Of a stretch of 64,000 nucleotides of DNA, positions 8,912 to 17,050 are shown piece by piece. Numbering within the stretch: position 1 is the first letter of the stretch; each line of letters opens with the position of its first letter. A program made the position numbers and the translations under genes. This stretch comes from an uncultured Eubacterium sp. (GTDB lineage Bacteria; Bacillota; Clostridia; Lachnospirales; Lachnospiraceae), in assembly GCA_910583555.1 (NCBI GenBank), contig CAJTXO010000001.1, positions 325,370 to 389,369 of the forward strand, given 5' to 3'. A model generated the notes under the pieces. That model saw only the letters and a list, made by a program, of their open reading frames with translations. It had not been told where the DNA came from and searched no databases.

Positions 8912-8940
8912 ATATTACAACTGTAATAGATAAAAGTCAA
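8912..8940 (-). promoter_or_regulatory. Promoter of the PBP operon
   Basis: On the minus strand TTGACT (8935-8940) and TAATAT (8912-8917) are separated by 17 bases. A BlaI-type operator overlaps the -10 box and most of the spacer, the classical position for repression of bla and mec promoters. Confidence 0.75.
8914..8927. promoter_or_regulatory. BlaI/MecI-type operator overlapping the PBP -10 box
   Basis: ATTACAACTGTAAT has perfect six-base arms and the exact TACA-NN-TGTA core. Bound repressor would block RNA polymerase directly. Confidence 0.8.
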
Positions 8941-8992
8941 GAAAAATTTCCTAAAATCTTTAACTCTTCTCCATTCAAATAGCACTTTTTTG

Positions 8993-9017
8993 AGGGGCGG
9001 GATCATCGCCCCTTTTT
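8993..9017 (+). terminator. Terminator-like hairpin between the MetRS-like gene and the PBP promoter
   Basis: AGGGGCG (8993-8999) pairs with CGCCCCT (9007-9013) and is followed by T residues on the plus strand. Both flanking genes are on the minus strand, so it may simply protect the 3' end of the MetRS-like message. The direction is uncertain. Confidence 0.45.
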
Positions 9018-9020
9018 CAC

Positions 9021-10403
9021 TTACATTTCCACCAGTTGACAATCATGCTTTTTAAAGAAATCTACTTTCGGTTCCAGATATTTCAGTTTATGGCTGTCCA
9101 CATCTGTAATATAAAAAGACACCGGCTCAAATATATGACTCCAGTCCCACAATTCTTCTCCCAAATTTAGATATTCCCTAAACATTTCGCATCCTTCCGG
9201 CGCGATTGGATGGATTAGGATCGCCATAACCTTACAAGCATAAAAACAATCGATAATAAGCTGTTTTCTGGAGTCCGCATCATACCACCAACTGGATAAG
9301 TCGGCTTCTTTTCCCTGCTCTTTTAAATACGCGAAAGTAAAGGAAATCGGCGCCCAAAGCGATTCCGGCCATACCCAGAAAGTGAGGTCTTTTAATCCTT
9401 CACACTCAGGGAACGGTATTCCCCATTCTACATTACCGGACAGCCGAAAGGGAACCAGTGTCTTTCCGGAAGTATAATGAATGCTGCCGGCTTCCAATAC
9501 ATTTTTAGCCTTGTCACGGTCATCCAGATTATCAAATTCAAACACAACAGACGGTTTCTTTTCTTCATTGATACATTTATGAGGGGGCAGTTTTGCTGCC
9601 AATTTTCCCAGGTCATCGATATACTTTTTTGGTACATATAGTAAAGGTTTTTTCAAAAATTCTTCTACGGTTTTCAACTGATACTTACGCGTATTTGTAT
9701 TTTTTCTTAAAAAATCATTATATTCCTTTACTGCATTCATACAATATTCCAAATCAAAATACCAGTTTTCCACGTCTCTGAGGACAGGCGTTTTATTTGA
9801 TAACAGGCTGACAGGATCGATCAGTTCCGCAGGCAAAAACTGATGTCCTAATGAACATTCATCGGCATACGCTTTTTCAGAAGTGCATCCCGGTATTGGA
9901 CATTTTCCTGTTACTTGTCTTCCGTTTAAGAAGATCTTTTTTTCTTCATCATAAAACTGAGGCATGGACATTTTCTTTATATATCCATTTTTGTACAACG
10001 TATGAAACACTTCCGCTGATACCTGTTTGTGAATCGAACCTGCTTCTCCCAGAGCCGAGGCGCCAAAGAAATCTAAACTGATTCCATAGTTTTCCAGGGT
10101 CTTTCTCTGATTTTCGTGATTAACACGCACATATTCTTCCAGCGTACCTTCATACCCTGCTTCCCGCTGCTTGCGATAGCTTTCCATGATCGGAGAACCA
10201 TAACAATCTGTTCCTGAAAGAAAGATGACGTTGTCTTTACCGATCCGATCTCTTAAAAACCGCGCAAAAATGTCTGCATGTATAAACATACCACCTATAT
10301 GTCCAAAATGTAAATTTTTATTTCCATAAGGCATACCTGCCGTAATAATTGCCCGCTTGGGAAATATCGGGCGTTCATTTGAAGCTAACCGCTTACATAT
10401 CAT
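9021..10403 (-). CDS. Methionyl-tRNA-synthetase-like protein lacking the KMSKS segment
   Basis: The 460-residue protein is a class I tRNA-ligase relative of MetRS. ITAGMPYGNKNLHFGHIGG is the nucleotide-binding segment with an HIGH-like motif, and CPIPGC with a later Cys pair fits the zinc-binding insert. Near residues 360-385 the sequence jumps from a DLSSWWYDADS segment to an anticodon-domain-like stretch (MAILIHPIAPEGCEMF). The second half of the Rossmann fold with KMSKS is absent, so about 150 residues found in MetRS are missing without a frame break. A complete metG lies at 32272. It is therefore unlikely to charge tRNA normally; it may be degenerate or have another role. It follows an APH-like kinase by 65 bases on the same strand. 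Start at ATG 10403 with AAGGAAT upstream. Confidence 0.8.
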   Translation of the reverse strand: MICKRLASNERPIFPKRAIITAGMPYGNKNLHFGHIGGMFIHADIFARFLRDRIGKDNVIFLSGTDCYGSPIMESYRKQREAGYEGTLEEYVRVNHENQRKTLENYGISLDFFGASALGEAGSIHKQVSAEVFHTLYKNGYIKKMSMPQFYDEEKKIFLNGRQVTGKCPIPGCTSEKAYADECSLGHQFLPAELIDPVSLLSNKTPVLRDVENWYFDLEYCMNAVKEYNDFLRKNTNTRKYQLKTVEEFLKKPLLYVPKKYIDDLGKLAAKLPPHKCINEEKKPSVVFEFDNLDDRDKAKNVLEAGSIHYTSGKTLVPFRLSGNVEWGIPFPECEGLKDLTFWVWPESLWAPISFTFAYLKEQGKEADLSSWWYDADSRKQLIIDCFYACKVMAILIHPIAPEGCEMFREYLNLGEELWDWSHIFEPVSFYITDVDSHKLKYLEPKVDFFKKHDCQLVEM

Positions 10404-10468
10404 ATTATTTTATTCCTTTCAGTTATTTTTTTAGTTATCACCCGCTTCCCTTTTTACTGGGGATACCA

Positions 10469-11383
10469 TCAAAAAAATGTCAACATTTCCCACAAGGCCG
10501 CCTTTTGTTCCAATCCAAACTGCAGGATACTCCATAAAGAATCAACCGCATCGGGGCCATATGACTGCATATATGAGATGTGCATAAATACAGCACCCTG
10601 CCACAAGAGATCGTATTCTTTTGGGGAAATACGCGCTGTTTCATAATACCCCCGCAAAAAAGCCTTTGCCAGATCAAAGCGGTAAGACAGATGCATCTGC
10701 TCCGTGTGTTCTACGAACTGCATGATAAAAGGCCACCCCAGATCCAAATAGCGGCTTCCGATCCCGGAATCATCCAGATCGATCAGCACCGCCTCCCCAT
10801 CCGGCGTAACGATCGTATTGTGCGGCCCTAAATCAGTATGAATGAGACATCTGTCATGCTGATGAAAATCGGGAATCCCATCGAGCAGCTGATCAAACGC
10901 AGGCTTAAAAGGTTTGTCGCCAAACCATCCATAAAATCGCTGTTTGTCTTCATTCAGCGCCGACGGGCACGAATATCCTTCTAACGTATGTAATTTGCAG
11001 GCCAGCCTGCCAAGCAGACATTCATCCTCCGGCGTATCCTGCATGGAACGTCCTTCCACCCATTCCAACAGATAAAACCAATAGCCGTCTTTTTTTACAT
11101 AATATATTGAATCCCCGCCTTTGATGGGAAAAATTCGCGGAGCGATCCCTTTCTGATTTCCCAGAAAACAATGCGCGGTTGTGTTTCCGCGTATCGTCTG
11201 TTCTCCCCTGGATTCCCCGTTACGATCATCCGGGATTCCTTTAAGGATAAAATCTCTGTCACCCGCGCTCACTTTAGCCACGATCCGTGGAGAATCAGGA
11301 TGGAAGCGTTTTACCGTCCGGACTTCCGAAAATCCCCAGTACGTCATAATTTCCTGTATATTAGTATGTTTCATATCACCCAT
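10469..11383 (-). CDS. APH/choline-kinase-like phosphotransferase
   Basis: The protein of about 304 residues has the protein-kinase-like fold of the APH family. LIHTDLGPHNTIV is the catalytic loop (Asp and Asn), and EAVLIDLDDSGIGSRYLDLGW is the metal-binding segment. The substrate cannot be told: the family covers aminoglycosides, homoserine, choline and macrolides. Start may be ATG 11383 (GAGAGG very close) or ATG 11374 (MKHTN). It precedes the MetRS-like gene by 65 bases, probably in one operon. A promoter with an inverted repeat just upstream lies at 11434-11495. Confidence 0.75.
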   Translation of the reverse strand: MGDMKHTNIQEIMTYWGFSEVRTVKRFHPDSPRIVAKVSAGDRDFILKGIPDDRNGESRGEQTIRGNTTAHCFLGNQKGIAPRIFPIKGGDSIYYVKKDGYWFYLLEWVEGRSMQDTPEDECLLGRLACKLHTLEGYSCPSALNEDKQRFYGWFGDKPFKPAFDQLLDGIPDFHQHDRCLIHTDLGPHNTIVTPDGEAVLIDLDDSGIGSRYLDLGWPFIMQFVEHTEQMHLSYRFDLAKAFLRGYYETARISPKEYDLLWQGAVFMHISYMQSYGPDAVDSLWSILQFGLEQKAALWEMLTFF

Positions 11384-11433
11384 TTCCTCTCTGTTATAAC
11401 CATTTCCCAGTTATAAGCGCACAACTTGTTTTT

Positions 11434-11462
11434 ATCTTATCACACAGGCTGGCGTACAATAA
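11434..11462 (-). promoter_or_regulatory. Promoter of the APH-like gene
   Basis: On the minus strand TTATTG (11457-11462) and TAAGAT (11434-11439) are separated by 17 bases, about 50 bases upstream of the start. The match is moderate. Confidence 0.45.
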
Positions 11463-11464
11463 AA

Positions 11465-11495
11465 TCATGCACGAATTGTAATAATCCGTGCATGA
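11465..11495. repeat. Inverted repeat between the sortase gene and the APH-like promoter
   Basis: TCATGCACG (11465-11473) and CGTGCATGA (11487-11495) are perfect nine-base arms with a 13-base loop. It could be an operator next to the -35 box at 11457, or a hairpin ending the sortase transcript. There is no strong T-run. Confidence 0.55.
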
Positions 11496-11557
11496 ATGGT
11501 AAAAGTAGATCTCCAACCGTTCTCCTTACCGGCATATAAAAAAACCGCCCTCAGTAC

Positions 11558-12391
11558 TCAACGCTCCCTCTCGTCAGCGGCATCGCCATACACTTCCCGG
11601 GTATCCTGCTTTGCGATGACCACCAGACGCCCATTTTCAGAAGAATATTCACAGGTAGAAAGCATCAGGATCTGGTCCCCCGCTTCCATCGTCACATCCG
11701 TTTGGTACAACTCTTTCTGGGCAATCTTCCGCGCCATGTCCTCAAATGTGCCGGGATCGCTGAGGTCAATGTAATTATCGCAGTAAAACGCATCTGGATT
11801 CTCTTTCGAAATATCTGTGAGGACCACCGCGGCGATCTGATACCGGTAATAACATTCCGGCGTATACAGGTAAAGGTACGGATGTTTTTCATAATACTTT
11901 TTCTGCTTAAACTCCATCAAACCGGCAAACATCGAACCATCTTTCATATGGTGCCCGTACACTAGCAGGGAAACATCTTTTTGCACAGGAATACACCCCT
12001 CTGCAAAAAAAAGAGACCCATATACACTATTTTTCCGATAAAGATCTCTGTGCAGATAGAATTCCGCATCGCCCTCGTGATAGAGAACGGGATAGTCTAT
12101 TTCTGTGTCCGGAATGTTTAACCACGCGCAGATGTCCTGATTGATCTCAGACAACAGCTTGAAATCAATCACGGATTTTGCGCTCCGTCCCGTTTTTTTA
12201 TTTCCCTCTCCTTCCGGGACCCCAGCCGCTTCTGCCCCCGGGAGATACACCATCTCCCGGAGATTTTCTATCGTTCCTTCATATTGTTTTTGTTCAATAT
12301 AATAAAACAACACATAAGCGGTCGCCGCAAACATGCACAAGAAGCTGGCAGCCAAAATGATCCAGCTGGCCAGAACCCTTTTTCTTTTCAT
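11558..12391 (-). CDS. srtB: Class B sortase
   Basis: The 277-residue protein has an N-terminal membrane anchor (WIILAASFLCMFAATAYVLF) and the SrtB-type catalytic core. His147 lies in LLVYGHHMKDGSMF, Cys246 in LMLSTCEYSSENGRLVV, and the catalytic Arg a few residues later in NGRL. Sortases cleave a C-terminal sorting motif and join the protein to the cell wall. The gene starts 12 bases after the stop of a surface protein that ends in QPETGD, a membrane helix and a basic tail, so that protein is the likely substrate. Start ATG 12391 has AAGGAG eight bases upstream. Confidence 0.9.
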   Translation of the reverse strand: MKRKRVLASWIILAASFLCMFAATAYVLFYYIEQKQYEGTIENLREMVYLPGAEAAGVPEGEGNKKTGRSAKSVIDFKLLSEINQDICAWLNIPDTEIDYPVLYHEGDAEFYLHRDLYRKNSVYGSLFFAEGCIPVQKDVSLLVYGHHMKDGSMFAGLMEFKQKKYYEKHPYLYLYTPECYYRYQIAAVVLTDISKENPDAFYCDNYIDLSDPGTFEDMARKIAQKELYQTDVTMEAGDQILMLSTCEYSSENGRLVVIAKQDTREVYGDAADERER

Positions 12392-12403
12392 TCTTCCGGC
12401 TCC

Positions 12404-14659
12404 TTACCTGCAGCTTGATTCTTTTCTTCTCAAAACAAACGCAGCCACCGTTCCGGCAATCGCAAGCAGGAACAAAATAACTGGCACCCTCGCATCGAAT
12501 CTATCGCCGGTTTCCGGCTGCGAAGTTTCTTCCGCAGAAGCGACCGCAGTATCCTGTTTTTTGCCACCTGACGTACTTCCGTCGCTTCCCGTCTGTTTAG
12601 TCGTCGTTTTTCCCTTTACTTTTGTGCGGATCCGTATCTCTTCCTTCGTCGTGGCGTTTGGTTTCACCACAGAAGTGAACGCCGTCCGATCCGCCTGATA
12701 TCCTGAGGGAACTCTGGTCACCGCCGCCGTATACTCTCCCGCGGCAGTATTTTCTAATTTGATCTGTCCATTTTTATCTGTGGTATACTTCTGTTTCTCC
12801 CCATCCGGTTTTGTGACTTCTACCTCCGCATCCGGAACGACACCACCTGTTTCAGAATCCATCACCGTAATGATCAGGGTTCCCCTCTCCTCCGTGTTCC
12901 CGCTTACCGATTCATCCGGTTTCACACTTGAAACCGGCCCTGCCGATACATTTGTTCCCGCCGGCTTTGCCGTTGGCTCTGCCGCATCACCTGGATTTGC
13001 CGTTTCACCTGGCTGATCCATCCCATCTGGCTTTTGTGTCTCACCTGGTTTATATGTCCCGCCCGGCTGATCTATCCCATCTGGCTTCTGTGTCTCACCT
13101 GGTTTATATGTCTCGCCCGGCCGATCTATCCCATCTGGCTTTTGTGTCTCTCCTGGTTTAGCTGTCCCGCCCGGCCGATCCACCCCACCTGGTTTTTGTG
13201 TCGCGCCTGGTTTATATGTCTCGCCCGGCCGATCTAACCCACCCGGCTCTTCTGTCTCACCTGGATTATATGTCTCGCCCGGTCGATCCACCCCATCTGG
13301 TTTTTGTGTCTCACCTGGTTTATATGTCTCGCCCGGTCGATCCACCCCACCCGGCTCTTCTGTCTCACCTGGTTTAGCTGTCCCACCTGGCCGATCCACC
13401 CCGCCCGGCTCTTCTGTCTCACCCGGCTCAAACACTGGTGCTTTCGTCGGCTTTGTCGTCTCGTCAGGAGATTCGCTGATGTTTACGTCCGGACTTTTTC
13501 CCAGAAAGTCCGCGCGGTGTGACTGGCTGTTTATCTTGATGGCCTTTCCGATCAGCGTCCCATTCGTATTCACCCCACAGGAAATCTCGGCATCTGGTGC
13601 CAGATAACAGCCGTTCACCACTTTCTGCGGCTCGACGATTCCTGAAAAAATCTTATCTGCTTTGGAACTATCATAAAAATTCCAGATAATCATACTCCCG
13701 GAATAATAATTACCTTCCCCATGCCCATGAGGCCATTTGTCCGAGCAGTCACAGACGAACTCCGTCTCTAATCCCGGAGCCGCTTTCTCCTGTCCCCTGC
13801 AATCCACATTGATGATCAATGACTGCGTTCCCGTGACTCTGTGCTCTTTATCGCTTTTCTTATTGCATTTTATATTTCGGATCGTCACCCGGCCGGCGAC
13901 ATTCAGGTCTGGCGCGGCGCAGTTCAATACATTAACTCCGTCCTTCAGTTGGATATAGGCATTATTTCTATCCGCCAGGTTATATGTACCATCTCTGGCT
14001 TTATCCCCGTTCTCAGTTATAATTTCGCCTCTTTTTAATGTGGTTTCCATTTCAGAAAGCGCCCGTGATACTTTCCGTAAATACCCGAACTCTTTGCCAA
14101 AATCAATAAAGTCGTCTGGAACACAGCATATCGTCTGTCCGCTCGAAAGATTAAGGAGTGTGCCAGCAATCCGAACCTGGTTTTCTTTGATCGGACCAGG
14201 GGACAGAACATTTCCATCTCTGTCTGTGATCCTGACGTGCTTTTTACCAAACGCGATATCCGACGATGCCATACTGCCATCTACACGCGTCACCCTGTCC
14301 GCATAGATCATTTCACATTCCCTATCCCCACGCGCCTGGTCGTTCCCACACATAGTCTGGATGTCTGCCTCAGGCGCAGCAAAATTCCCATTACAATGGG
14401 CACTCAGCGTGATCTTTTCTGATGCAAAAAGATGAAAATGTGCGGCTGCTTTGAACAAATGGTCTCTGTCATAAAAGCTCGTATCGTAATAAGTTTTCTT
14501 TTCAGGAGTCGTGTAATCTTCCATCCTTGTTTCGTTATTCGCATACACTGTATAATCCATTTTCCTGCTAAGACAATATAACAAGGGCAGGATTGTCACT
14601 CCCGCTATGACAGCTGCAGCTAAGTACTTCATGTTTCTTTTTTTTACTTTTTTAAACAT
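12404..14659 (-). CDS. Sortase-anchored surface protein with Pro-rich repeats and a Cna-B-like domain
   Basis: The 751-residue protein has a signal/anchor segment (YLAAAVIAGVTILPLLYCL) and an N-terminal region of about 400 residues with no fold I recognise. Then come eight 18-residue repeats of the form GETQKPDGIDRPGETYKP. A SpaA/Cna-B-like domain follows (GTLIITVMDSETGGVVPDAEVEV to about residue 695). The end is QPETGD, a hydrophobic stretch (VILFLLAIAGTVAAFVL) and RRKESSCR, the standard cell-wall sorting layout with Q in place of L. The repeat region probably works as a wall-spanning stalk. The sortase gene is the next one in the operon. Start ATG 14659 is preceded by GGGGGAG. Confidence 0.85.
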   Translation of the reverse strand: MFKKVKKRNMKYLAAAVIAGVTILPLLYCLSRKMDYTVYANNETRMEDYTTPEKKTYYDTSFYDRDHLFKAAAHFHLFASEKITLSAHCNGNFAAPEADIQTMCGNDQARGDRECEMIYADRVTRVDGSMASSDIAFGKKHVRITDRDGNVLSPGPIKENQVRIAGTLLNLSSGQTICCVPDDFIDFGKEFGYLRKVSRALSEMETTLKRGEIITENGDKARDGTYNLADRNNAYIQLKDGVNVLNCAAPDLNVAGRVTIRNIKCNKKSDKEHRVTGTQSLIINVDCRGQEKAAPGLETEFVCDCSDKWPHGHGEGNYYSGSMIIWNFYDSSKADKIFSGIVEPQKVVNGCYLAPDAEISCGVNTNGTLIGKAIKINSQSHRADFLGKSPDVNISESPDETTKPTKAPVFEPGETEEPGGVDRPGGTAKPGETEEPGGVDRPGETYKPGETQKPDGVDRPGETYNPGETEEPGGLDRPGETYKPGATQKPGGVDRPGGTAKPGETQKPDGIDRPGETYKPGETQKPDGIDQPGGTYKPGETQKPDGMDQPGETANPGDAAEPTAKPAGTNVSAGPVSSVKPDESVSGNTEERGTLIITVMDSETGGVVPDAEVEVTKPDGEKQKYTTDKNGQIKLENTAAGEYTAAVTRVPSGYQADRTAFTSVVKPNATTKEEIRIRTKVKGKTTTKQTGSDGSTSGGKKQDTAVASAEETSQPETGDRFDARVPVILFLLAIAGTVAAFVLRRKESSCR
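12999..13431. repeat. 54-bp coding tandem repeats in the surface protein
   Basis: Eight units of 54 bp encode 18-residue Pro/Gly/Thr-rich repeats. Units differ mainly at alternating E/Q, G/D, V/I/L/M and Y/A/N positions. They are contiguous without spacers, so this is a protein repeat, not a CRISPR array. Confidence 0.85.
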
Positions 14660-14881
14660 TTTCGCTCCCCCTGTCTAACTCATTATAAATAATAAATAGT
14701 TATTTTTATCATACCAGAAAAATACCAAAAAGGCAATCTTCTTTTGGGGTTGCGATGACTAAATGAAGTTCATTTATCTTAGCTTTTACAGTTCCCTGTA
14801 TTTCTCATCCTGCCAGATATCCAGTCCTATGAAAATTCCATCAACAGTGGAAAACCAATAGAAAAATACATAAATTTCCTC

Positions 14882-14910
14882 TTGCAATCCCCGGCGACTT
14901 GTGGTAAAAT
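14882..14910 (+). promoter_or_regulatory. Promoter of the aspS-gatCAB operon
   Basis: TTGCAA (14882-14887) and TAAAAT (14905-14910) are 17 bases apart, just upstream of the T-box leader. The 220 bases between the surface-protein start at 14659 and here otherwise show only AT-rich sequence. Confidence 0.6.
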
Positions 14911-14916
14911 GTGCGT

Positions 14917-15239
14917 AATTTGAAACAAAAAAGGCTATGAAGGAAACGATTGCTTATGCAGTAACCTTTCGACAGGAAAAGATGTCACCGACTGAGAGCA
15001 TCTTGCGGGAGCGGTAAGCAGGAGAACATTCCGGAGCTTGTATTCTGAACACGCCGTTCACTGGCAAGTAGGTTTACACGGACGCACCGTTACAGGCATT
15101 TTGAGGGGAAGATCAGGACAGTTCGTGACACGATCGCCACACCAGATCTTCAACGCGGGTGGTACCGCGGGTTTTGAATCCTATAAAAATTCAGGCTCGT
15201 CCCAGACGAAACAATCGTTTTGTCGGGATGAGCTTTTTT
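14917..15239 (+). promoter_or_regulatory. T-box leader, likely specific for tRNA-Asn (specifier AAC)
   Basis: The conserved T-box AACGCGGGTGGTACCGCGG is at 15152-15170. It is followed by an intrinsic terminator with GCTCGTCCC (15195-15203) pairing with GGGATGAGC (15225-15233) and six T. In Stem I, GGAA (14942-14945) pairs with TTCC (15029-15032) and TTGCTTA (14950-14956) with TAAGCAG (15015-15021). This leaves GAGAACA as the 3' side of the specifier loop, so the specifier is AAC (15025-15027) followed by A. Uncharged tRNA-Asn should therefore relieve termination. That fits a downstream pathway making Asn-tRNA by transamidation. Confidence 0.9.
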
Positions 15240-15341
15240 GCTTGCGATATTGGGCTTTTTTGCTTGCGATATTGGGCTTTTTTGCTTGCGAAATTAGGCT
15301 TTTTTGCTCGCACTAATCGACTTTTTGCTTGCGATGATCCC
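15232..15341. repeat. 22-bp tandem repeats after the T-box terminator
   Basis: Five units start at 15232, 15254, 15276, 15298 and 15320, exactly 22 bp apart. The unit is GCTTTTTTGCTTGCGATATT plus two G; later copies are degenerate. The first unit starts inside the terminator T-run, so the array seems to have grown from it. It lies between the terminator and aspS. Confidence 0.85.
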
Positions 15342-15364
15342 GACACAGAGAAAGGAAGGATTTT

Positions 15365-16708
15365 ATGGACTATGTATCAGGAAAAACACACAAAGCAGCA
15401 TTGGAAATCTCAGACATTCTCGCTGGCGGCTATGAGGGCAAAGACATTACCATGAATGGAGCCATACACACCATCCGGGATATGGGGGACGTGGCATTTA
15501 TCATCCTCCGCAAACGCGAAGGGCTCGTGCAGGCCGTATATGAACGGAACGGCGAACATGACCAGCACCTTCCGGACCTGAAAAATCTAAAAGAAGCTTC
15601 GGCGGTAGAAGTGAGCGGAACCGTCAAAAATGAGGAGCGGGTTCCCAACGGATTCGAAATCCGCCTGAAAGAAATGAAGATCCTCTCCGAACCAAAAGCG
15701 CCGATGCCCATTCCGATCAACAAATGGAAGCTGGACACGACACTTGAAACAAAACTGAACCTCCGGCCGATCTCCCTGCGAAACGTAAAAGAGCGTGCCA
15801 AATTCAAAATACAGGAGGGCCTCGTGCGGGGATTCCGCGACTATCTGTTCCAACAGGGATTTACAGAAATCCACACGCCGAAAATCGGTGCGAAAGGCGC
15901 CGAGGGCGGCGCCAATATATTTAAACTGGATTATTTCCACCGGCCTGCCATTCTCGAGCAGAGTCCGCAGTTTTATAAACAGATGATGGTCGGCGTGTTC
16001 GACCGCGTATTTGAAGCGGCGCCGGTGTTCCGCGCTGAAAAGCATAACACGAAACGGCACCTGAACGAGTACACATCCCTCGATTTCGAGATGGGCTACA
16101 TCGACAGTTTTCAGGACATCATGGAAATGGAAACCGGATTCCTTCAATATACAATGGATCTTTTACAGAAAGAATACGAGCGGGAACTGAATATTCTGGA
16201 CATCACGCTCCCGCGGACCGAACAGATCCCACAAGTCCGCTTTGACGAAGCCAAACGCCTCGTCTCGGAAAAATACGACCGGAGCATACGAAACCCGTAC
16301 GATCTGGAACCGGAAGAGGAAGCGCTGATCGGGCAGTATTTCAAGGAAGAGTACGATGCGGATTTCGTATTTGTCACCCACTACCCTTCGAAAAAGCGCC
16401 CGTTTTACGCGATGGACGATCCAGCCGATCCCACATTTACGCTGAGCTTTGACCTTCTTTTCGGCGGACTGGAAGTGACGACCGGCGGCCAGCGCATCCA
16501 CGATCTCGACATGCTGGAGAAAAAGATCGAAGCGCGGGGAATGACCGACGAGGGAATGGAGCATTACCTCATGATATTTAAGCACGGCATGCCTCCGCAC
16601 GGCGGCCTCGGCATCGGTCTGGAACGGTTGACGATGAAACTCCTGGGCGAAGAAAACGTACGGGAAACGACTCTGTTCCCGCGTGACCTGGGACGACTGG
16701 AACCTTAA
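15365..16708 (+). CDS. aspS: Aspartate--tRNA(Asn/Asp) ligase, non-discriminating type
   Basis: The 447-residue protein is a short, archaeal/genuine-AsnRS-like AspRS (AspS2 type) without the bacterial GAD insertion. An N-terminal OB-fold anticodon-binding domain (about 1-120) precedes the class II core. FRAEKHNTKRHLNEYTSLDFEM is motif 2 and GLGIGLERL near the C-terminus is motif 3. Such enzymes, when next to gatCAB, usually mischarge tRNA-Asn with Asp for later amidation. The upstream T-box with an AAC specifier supports this. It is the first gene of aspS-gatC-gatA-gatB; gatC starts 20 bases later. Confidence 0.9.
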   Translation: MDYVSGKTHKAALEISDILAGGYEGKDITMNGAIHTIRDMGDVAFIILRKREGLVQAVYERNGEHDQHLPDLKNLKEASAVEVSGTVKNEERVPNGFEIRLKEMKILSEPKAPMPIPINKWKLDTTLETKLNLRPISLRNVKERAKFKIQEGLVRGFRDYLFQQGFTEIHTPKIGAKGAEGGANIFKLDYFHRPAILEQSPQFYKQMMVGVFDRVFEAAPVFRAEKHNTKRHLNEYTSLDFEMGYIDSFQDIMEMETGFLQYTMDLLQKEYERELNILDITLPRTEQIPQVRFDEAKRLVSEKYDRSIRNPYDLEPEEEALIGQYFKEEYDADFVFVTHYPSKKRPFYAMDDPADPTFTLSFDLLFGGLEVTTGGQRIHDLDMLEKKIEARGMTDEGMEHYLMIFKHGMPPHGGLGIGLERLTMKLLGEENVRETTLFPRDLGRLEP

Positions 16709-16728
16709 AAAGAAATGGAGGAATCGTG

Positions 16729-17022
16729 ATGGCAAATATCATATCAGATGAAACGATCGAATACGTAGGCATTCTTGCCAAACTGGAACTTTCGGACGAA
16801 GAAAAGGAACAGGCAAAAAAAGATATGGGCAGGATGCTCGATTATATTGATAAACTGAACGAACTGGATACCGAGGGCATCGAGCCGATGTCACACGTCT
16901 TCCCGGTGGACAACGTATTCCGCGAGGATGTCGTGACAAATGGCGATGACCGGGAACAGATGTTAGCAAACGCCCCGCAGAAAAAAGACGGAACGTACAT
17001 GGTTCCGAGGACATTTGACTAA
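16729..17022 (+). CDS. gatC: Asp-tRNA(Asn)/Glu-tRNA(Gln) amidotransferase subunit C
   Basis: The protein of about 97 residues is GatC, the small subunit that holds GatA and GatB together. ISDETIEYVGILAKLELSDEEKE, MLDYIDKLNELDTEGIEPMSHV and the C-terminal DGTYMVPRTFD are typical. ATG 16729 is the likely start, with GGAGG seven to ten bases upstream; a GTG directly before it is also possible. It lies between aspS and gatA. Confidence 0.93.
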   Translation: MANIISDETIEYVGILAKLELSDEEKEQAKKDMGRMLDYIDKLNELDTEGIEPMSHVFPVDNVFREDVVTNGDDREQMLANAPQKKDGTYMVPRTFD

Positions 17023-17050
17023 GGAACGAATCGGAAAGGAGCAGTCTGTT

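Noticed and set aside
12999..13431. Regular 54-bp repeats that could be mistaken for a CRISPR array
   Set aside because: Units are contiguous without spacers and encode Pro-rich peptide repeats in frame; no cas genes are near.
15232..15341. 22-bp repeats as a CRISPR array
   Set aside because: There are no spacers; it is a simple tandem repeat.
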